Of a stretch of 64,000 nucleotides of DNA, positions 60,824 to 64,000 are shown in pieces. Source of the stretch: an uncultured Bacteroidales bacterium (lineage in GTDB: Bacteria; Bacteroidota; Bacteroidia; Bacteroidales; Bacteroidaceae); assembly GCA_902788315.1 (NCBI GenBank), contig CADAJS010000012.1, positions 1-64,000 on the forward strand, in the 5' to 3' direction. The notes under the pieces are model-generated. The model was not told where the DNA came from and searched no databases. It was given only the letters and a program-made list of their open reading frames with translations. The translations under genes and the position numbers were made by a program. Within the stretch, counting starts at the first letter, position 1. Each line of letters starts with the position of its first letter.

Positions 60824-61693
60824 TTAATTACGTTTAGCAAAGAGGCTCATCAGGGCTGCCACATAATCCTGGTCGGTGCGCACGCTGACAGCATCTACGT
60901 TGCTGCGGGTAAAGGTATCACGCAACTTTTCGTTGCATCGTTTCCACCATTCGGCATGAGCACGTCTCACGGCACGGCTGCTCGTGTCCACAATGATGTC
61001 ACGACCTGTTTCGGCATCACGCATCTTGAGCAGGCCCACGTCGGGCAGTTCGGCCACACGACGATCGTACACCTGTATGGCCACAACGTCGTGCTTGCGG
61101 TTGGCGATAGTCAAAGCCTGCGAGAAGTCATTCTGGTCGAGGAAGTCACTCAGAAGGAAAGCCGTACATCGACGCTTCAGCGCCTGTGTCAGATACTCCA
61201 CCGCCACCCTGACATTCGTCTGGCGACTCTCCGGCTGGAAGTCCAGCAGCTCCCGGATGATGTACAGGATATGCTTGCGTCCCTTCTTGGGAGGAATAAA
61301 CTTCTCAATCTTATCACTGAAAAAGATGACGCCAATCTTGTCGTTGTTCTGGATGGCAGAGAATGCCAGCGTAGCCGCAATCTCCGTCAGCATGTCGCGC
61401 TTCATCTGACGCACGGTGCCGAATTGCAGGCTACCGCTCACATCCACAAGCAGCATGACGGTGAGCTCGCGTTCCTCCTCGAAGACCTTTACATATGGTT
61501 TGTTAAAACGTGCCGTGACATTCCACTCAATGTCGCGCACATCATCGCCATACTGATACTCGCGCACCTCAGAGAACGTCATACCGCGCCCTTTGAAGGC
61601 AGAGTGGTATTCGCCGGCAAAGATGTTATTGCTCAGGCCACGCGACTTGATCTCAATCTGTCTGACACGTTTCAGTATCTCGGATGTCTCCAT
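60824..61693 (-). CDS. DUF58 domain protein
   Basis: A 289-residue cytoplasmic protein. The DUF58 signature GMTFSEVREYQYGDDVRDIE, followed by WNVTARFNKPYVK, is at about 34-62, and a VWA-like fold follows with VMLLVDVSGSLQFG. DUF58 proteins accompany MoxR ATPases almost everywhere and probably act as their VWA adaptor. It is 31 bp downstream of moxR and 7 bp before the next gene. Confidence 0.93.
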   Translation of the reverse strand: METSEILKRVRQIEIKSRGLSNNIFAGEYHSAFKGRGMTFSEVREYQYGDDVRDIEWNVTARFNKPYVKVFEEERELTVMLLVDVSGSLQFGTVRQMKRDMLTEIAATLAFSAIQNNDKIGVIFFSDKIEKFIPPKKGRKHILYIIRELLDFQPESRQTNVRVAVEYLTQALKRRCTAFLLSDFLDQNDFSQALTIANRKHDVVAIQVYDRRVAELPDVGLLKMRDAETGRDIIVDTSSRAVRRAHAEWWKRCNEKLRDTFTRSNVDAVSVRTDQDYVAALMSLFAKRN

Positions 61694-61724
61694 GAGAAAG
61701 GTTTAATATTCTACGTTACTTACA

Positions 61725-62720
61725 TCAAGGCACCTCGACCTTATTGATAATACGGCTTACAATCTCCTCGCTCGTCACATTGTTTGCCTCGGCCTCGTAC
61801 GTCAAGCCGATGCGGTGGCGGAGCACATCGTGAGCCACAGCACGCACGTCCTCTGGAATGACATAACCGCGATGCTTGACGAAGGCATAGGCGCGCGATG
61901 CCAACGCCAGGTTGATGCTGGCACGGGGAGAACCGCCGAATTCCACATAGTCCTGTATCTCCTTCAGGCCATATTTCTCCGGATAGCGTGAGCAGAACAC
62001 GATGTCTGCAATGTATTGGGCTATTTTCTCGTCCAGATATACCTGACGCACCACCTCACGGGCACGTTCGATGTCGCCGGTGGAGAGCACGGGACGGACG
62101 GTGGTATCCTGTCCGTCAATGTGCTGGCGGATGATGAGTTTCTCCTCATCAAGTTTCGGATAATCAATGACGACCTTAAGCATGAAACGATCCACCTGAG
62201 CTTCGGGCAGAGGGTATGTACCTTCCTGCTCGATAGGGTTCTGAGTGGCCATCACCAGGAAGGGCTGCGGCAGACGATATGTCTGCTTGCCGATGGTCAC
62301 CTGACGCTCCTGCATGGCCTCGAGCAGCGCGCTCTGCACCTTGGCCGGAGCACGGTTGATTTCATCAGCCAGCACAAAGTTAGCAAACACAGGGCCTTGC
62401 TCTACCACAAACTTCTCGTCCTTCTGACTGTAAATCATGGTTCCCACCACGTCAGCGGGTAGCAGGTCTGGCGTGAACTGAATGCGACTGAACTTGGCCT
62501 CCACCAGTTGTGCCAGTGTCTTGATGGCCATTGTCTTGGCCAGTCCAGGCACACCTTCCAAAAGAATGTGTCCGTCGCTCAGCAATCCGATGAGCAGCGA
62601 TTCTATCAGATGCTTCTGCCCTACAATAACTTGGTTCATGCCCGTCACCAGATTGGTGACGAATCCGCTCTCGCGCTCGATACGTTCATTCAGTGCGCGA
62701 ATGTCAATTGATTCTGCCAT
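61725..62720 (-). CDS. MoxR-family AAA+ ATPase
   Basis: A 331-residue cytoplasmic AAA+ ATPase. Walker A is EGVPGLAKTMAIKTLA, Walker B FVLADEINRAPAKVQSALLEAMQE, sensor 1 MATQNPIEQEGTYPLPEAQ, and the C-terminal lid has GGSPRASINLALASRAYA. MoxR ATPases act as chaperones that mature or activate partner proteins; here the partners are the VWA proteins of the same operon. It is the first gene of the bat operon, with a promoter at about 62805. Confidence 0.95.
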   Translation of the reverse strand: MAESIDIRALNERIERESGFVTNLVTGMNQVIVGQKHLIESLLIGLLSDGHILLEGVPGLAKTMAIKTLAQLVEAKFSRIQFTPDLLPADVVGTMIYSQKDEKFVVEQGPVFANFVLADEINRAPAKVQSALLEAMQERQVTIGKQTYRLPQPFLVMATQNPIEQEGTYPLPEAQVDRFMLKVVIDYPKLDEEKLIIRQHIDGQDTTVRPVLSTGDIERAREVVRQVYLDEKIAQYIADIVFCSRYPEKYGLKEIQDYVEFGGSPRASINLALASRAYAFVKHRGYVIPEDVRAVAHDVLRHRIGLTYEAEANNVTSEEIVSRIINKVEVP

Positions 62721-62797
62721 AACTGTATTTTATGTTTATTTCTACGTCACTTGTTTTTATATGTCCCATCAGTCATCATTCATGTTCAAAGGACATG

Positions 62798-62805
62798 CAA
62801 AGTTA
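62798..62805 (-). promoter_or_regulatory. moxR-bat operon promoter (-7 box)
   Basis: TAACTTTG on the minus strand, 77 bp before the moxR start. The -33 region is only weakly matched. Confidence 0.6.
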
Positions 62806-62942
62806 CGGCTTTTATAGCAATAAAGCCTACCACCGACGTGTGAAAAAGAGTTATAGCAATGTTAAATAATATAAAAAGGAACGCGCGCATACGAGCAAGC
62901 TGCCGCCACGCCTTCCAGTTGGGCTTACGTGAACCTTAGGAC

Positions 62943-63473
62943 TCAGCAGACGACCTCGTCCATCATCACATCATGCGGTTCGAATGGCACGGCATCCACC
63001 ATCTGCCACGGAAAGCACAGGCCGATACGATAGGCTGCCATCTGAGAGAGCAGACGGTCATAGCATCCACGGCCACGTCCAAGACGATGTCCGTCACGGT
63101 CAAAGGCCATGCCCGGCACGACCACCAAATCGACGTCCTCCAAGCGAATATATTCCTTGCCCACGGCTTCCTGAATGCCAAGAAGGCCACGACGCGTGGT
63201 GCCGTCGTACACATGGAGGCGGAGCGTGCCGTCAGGCTGCGTGGAAGGCAGAAGGACTACCTTTCCTTGACGGCACGCCTCGGCAAGGAGCAGATGCGTG
63301 TCCACCTCGTCGGACAACGAATGATACAGCAATACCACATGCGACGCCGCCCAGTGTGGAGACTCGAGGATTCGACGGCAAAGACGTTCCGATTGCGTGG
63401 CATATTCTGCACGCGACGCCTTCGACTTCTGCTGACGAATATACTGACGAAGCAACGATTTCGACGGTATCAT
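62943..63473 (-). CDS. 5-formyltetrahydrofolate cyclo-ligase
   Basis: A 176-residue cytoplasmic enzyme that converts 5-formyl-THF to 5,10-methenyl-THF with ATP. The N-terminal Lys/Arg-rich helix (KSLLRQYIRQQKSKASRAEY) and the C-terminal phosphate motif GHRLGRGRGCYDRLL (usually GxGxGYYDR) are present. It follows metH by 17 bp, linking two steps of folate one-carbon metabolism. Confidence 0.93.
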   Translation of the reverse strand: MIPSKSLLRQYIRQQKSKASRAEYATQSERLCRRILESPHWAASHVVLLYHSLSDEVDTHLLLAEACRQGKVVLLPSTQPDGTLRLHVYDGTTRRGLLGIQEAVGKEYIRLEDVDLVVVPGMAFDRDGHRLGRGRGCYDRLLSQMAAYRIGLCFPWQMVDAVPFEPHDVMMDEVVC

Positions 63474-63490
63474 CTTAAAAACTTTTCTTA

Positions 63491-64000
63491 TTACTTTTGC
63501 TCCGGGAAGAGGGACAGTTTGTTACTACGTGCCTCTGCAAGCGAACGCAGCGACTGTTCACGCTGATATGTCTCACGCAACTGAGCTTGGCGCTCCTGCA
63601 ACTCACGACGTGCATCATTGCCCTGCTGGGGATGCAGGAATCGCTGCGCCACAGGGGCATTATGACTGGCATCGCGCACCCAGACCACAGGACCTCCATA
63701 AACGGGCGCAATGCGCAGAGCGGTGTGCACCTCACTGGTCGTTGCACCACCGATCATCACGGGCACGTCAATACCCGCAGACCGCAACTGGCCGACCACG
63801 CGCACCATCTCTTCGAGACTCGGGGTAATAAGCCCACTCAGACCGATCACATCAGGGTGCAGTTCACAAGCCTTGGACACTATTTCTTCGGCAGGCACCA
63901 TCACACCCAGGTCAATGATCTCGTATCCGTTGCACGCCATAACCATACCCACAATATTCTTGCCAATGTCATGCACATCTCCTTTAACCGTAGCCAACAA
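63491..64000 (-). CDS. metH: Cobalamin-dependent methionine synthase, C-terminal part
   Basis: The last 169 residues of MetH; the gene continues past the right edge, so the first visible codon is internal. The B12-binding domain shows GDVHDIGKN with the cobalt-ligand histidine (visible residue 10), VMVPAEEIV, GLSGLITPSLEEMV and PVMIGGATTS. The protein ends about 70 residues after this domain, so the AdoMet-binding reactivation domain of E. coli MetH is missing. In Bacteroidota that domain is usually a separate protein. Confidence 0.93.
   Translation of the reverse strand: MLATVKGDVHDIGKNIVGMVMACNGYEIIDLGVMVPAEEIVSKACELHPDVIGLSGLITPSLEEMVRVVGQLRSAGIDVPVMIGGATTSEVHTALRIAPVYGGPVVWVRDASHNAPVAQRFLHPQQGNDARRELQERQAQLRETYQREQSLRSLAEARSNKLSLFPEQK

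Overview
The window looks like a chromosomal segment from a Bacteroidales bacterium, most likely a Prevotella-type gut or rumen member. The evidence is the -33 TTTG / -7 TAnnTTTG promoters, lipoproteins and secreted enzymes of Bacteroidota type (DUF4296, DUF3298, DUF5106), a complete moxR-bat operon, a GH92/ROK/phosphomannose isomerase mannose operon, a possible type IX secretion tail, and a MetH without a reactivation domain. No rRNA, tRNA, CRISPR array, integrase or phage gene was seen.

Layout. 1-1442: an AT-rich edge with a truncated gene, a GNAT acetyltransferase, a decayed aldo/keto reductase and a flavoprotein. 1516-6035 (minus): a secreted protein, a CPBP protease, a GT14 glycosyltransferase, a Wzx-like flippase and a four-helix-bundle gene bounded by inverted repeats. 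6117-10857: metG, a repeat-rich divergent promoter region, a DUF3298 lipoprotein, rsmG and a metallo-beta-lactamase-fold hydrolase. 10938-21123 (minus): a FadL-like porin, an aromatic/Gly-rich secreted protein, an FtsX-type permease, an aminotransferase, two paralogous secreted metallophosphoesterases and a DUF5106 thioredoxin-like protein. 21176-28526: araB diverging from a mannose operon (phosphomannose isomerase, ROK kinase, GH92 mannosidase). 28735-31432 (minus): GH43, PFL-family protein and ACT-domain protein. 31539-38754 (minus): DUF4296 lipoprotein, lspA, DksA-like protein, ileS and dnaB. 39444-45542 (plus): menA, an EttA-like ABC-F ATPase, DUF3737, a PatB/MalY-type lyase and a MATE transporter, the last three overlapping. 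46002-54062 (minus): UvrD/PcrA helicase, a membrane protein, a response regulator, a giant membrane sensor kinase and a PAP2 phosphatase. 54081-62720 (minus): the bat operon. 62943-64000 (minus): 5-formyltetrahydrofolate cyclo-ligase and the 3' end of metH.

The protein-coding content is mostly familiar. The unusual signal is in short repeats. (1) The four-helix-bundle (IVP/S23-like) gene is bounded exactly by a 35-bp inverted repeat (33/35 matches) built of heptamers, and an ORF-less inverted repeat with a related heptamer lies at 45.6 kb. (2) An extended promoter module occurs at five or more sites with a conserved 19-bp spacer; at two unlinked loci (metG and the mannose operon) it is tandemly duplicated at exactly the same 89-bp offset. 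(3) Five loci carry short arrays of 22-bp period, each unit centred on a dyad. The dyad sequence differs between loci, yet the symmetry is kept by paired substitutions. (4) A 27-bp repeat is shared between the metG promoter region and the dnaB leader. One 22-bp array lies in frame at the start of batC.
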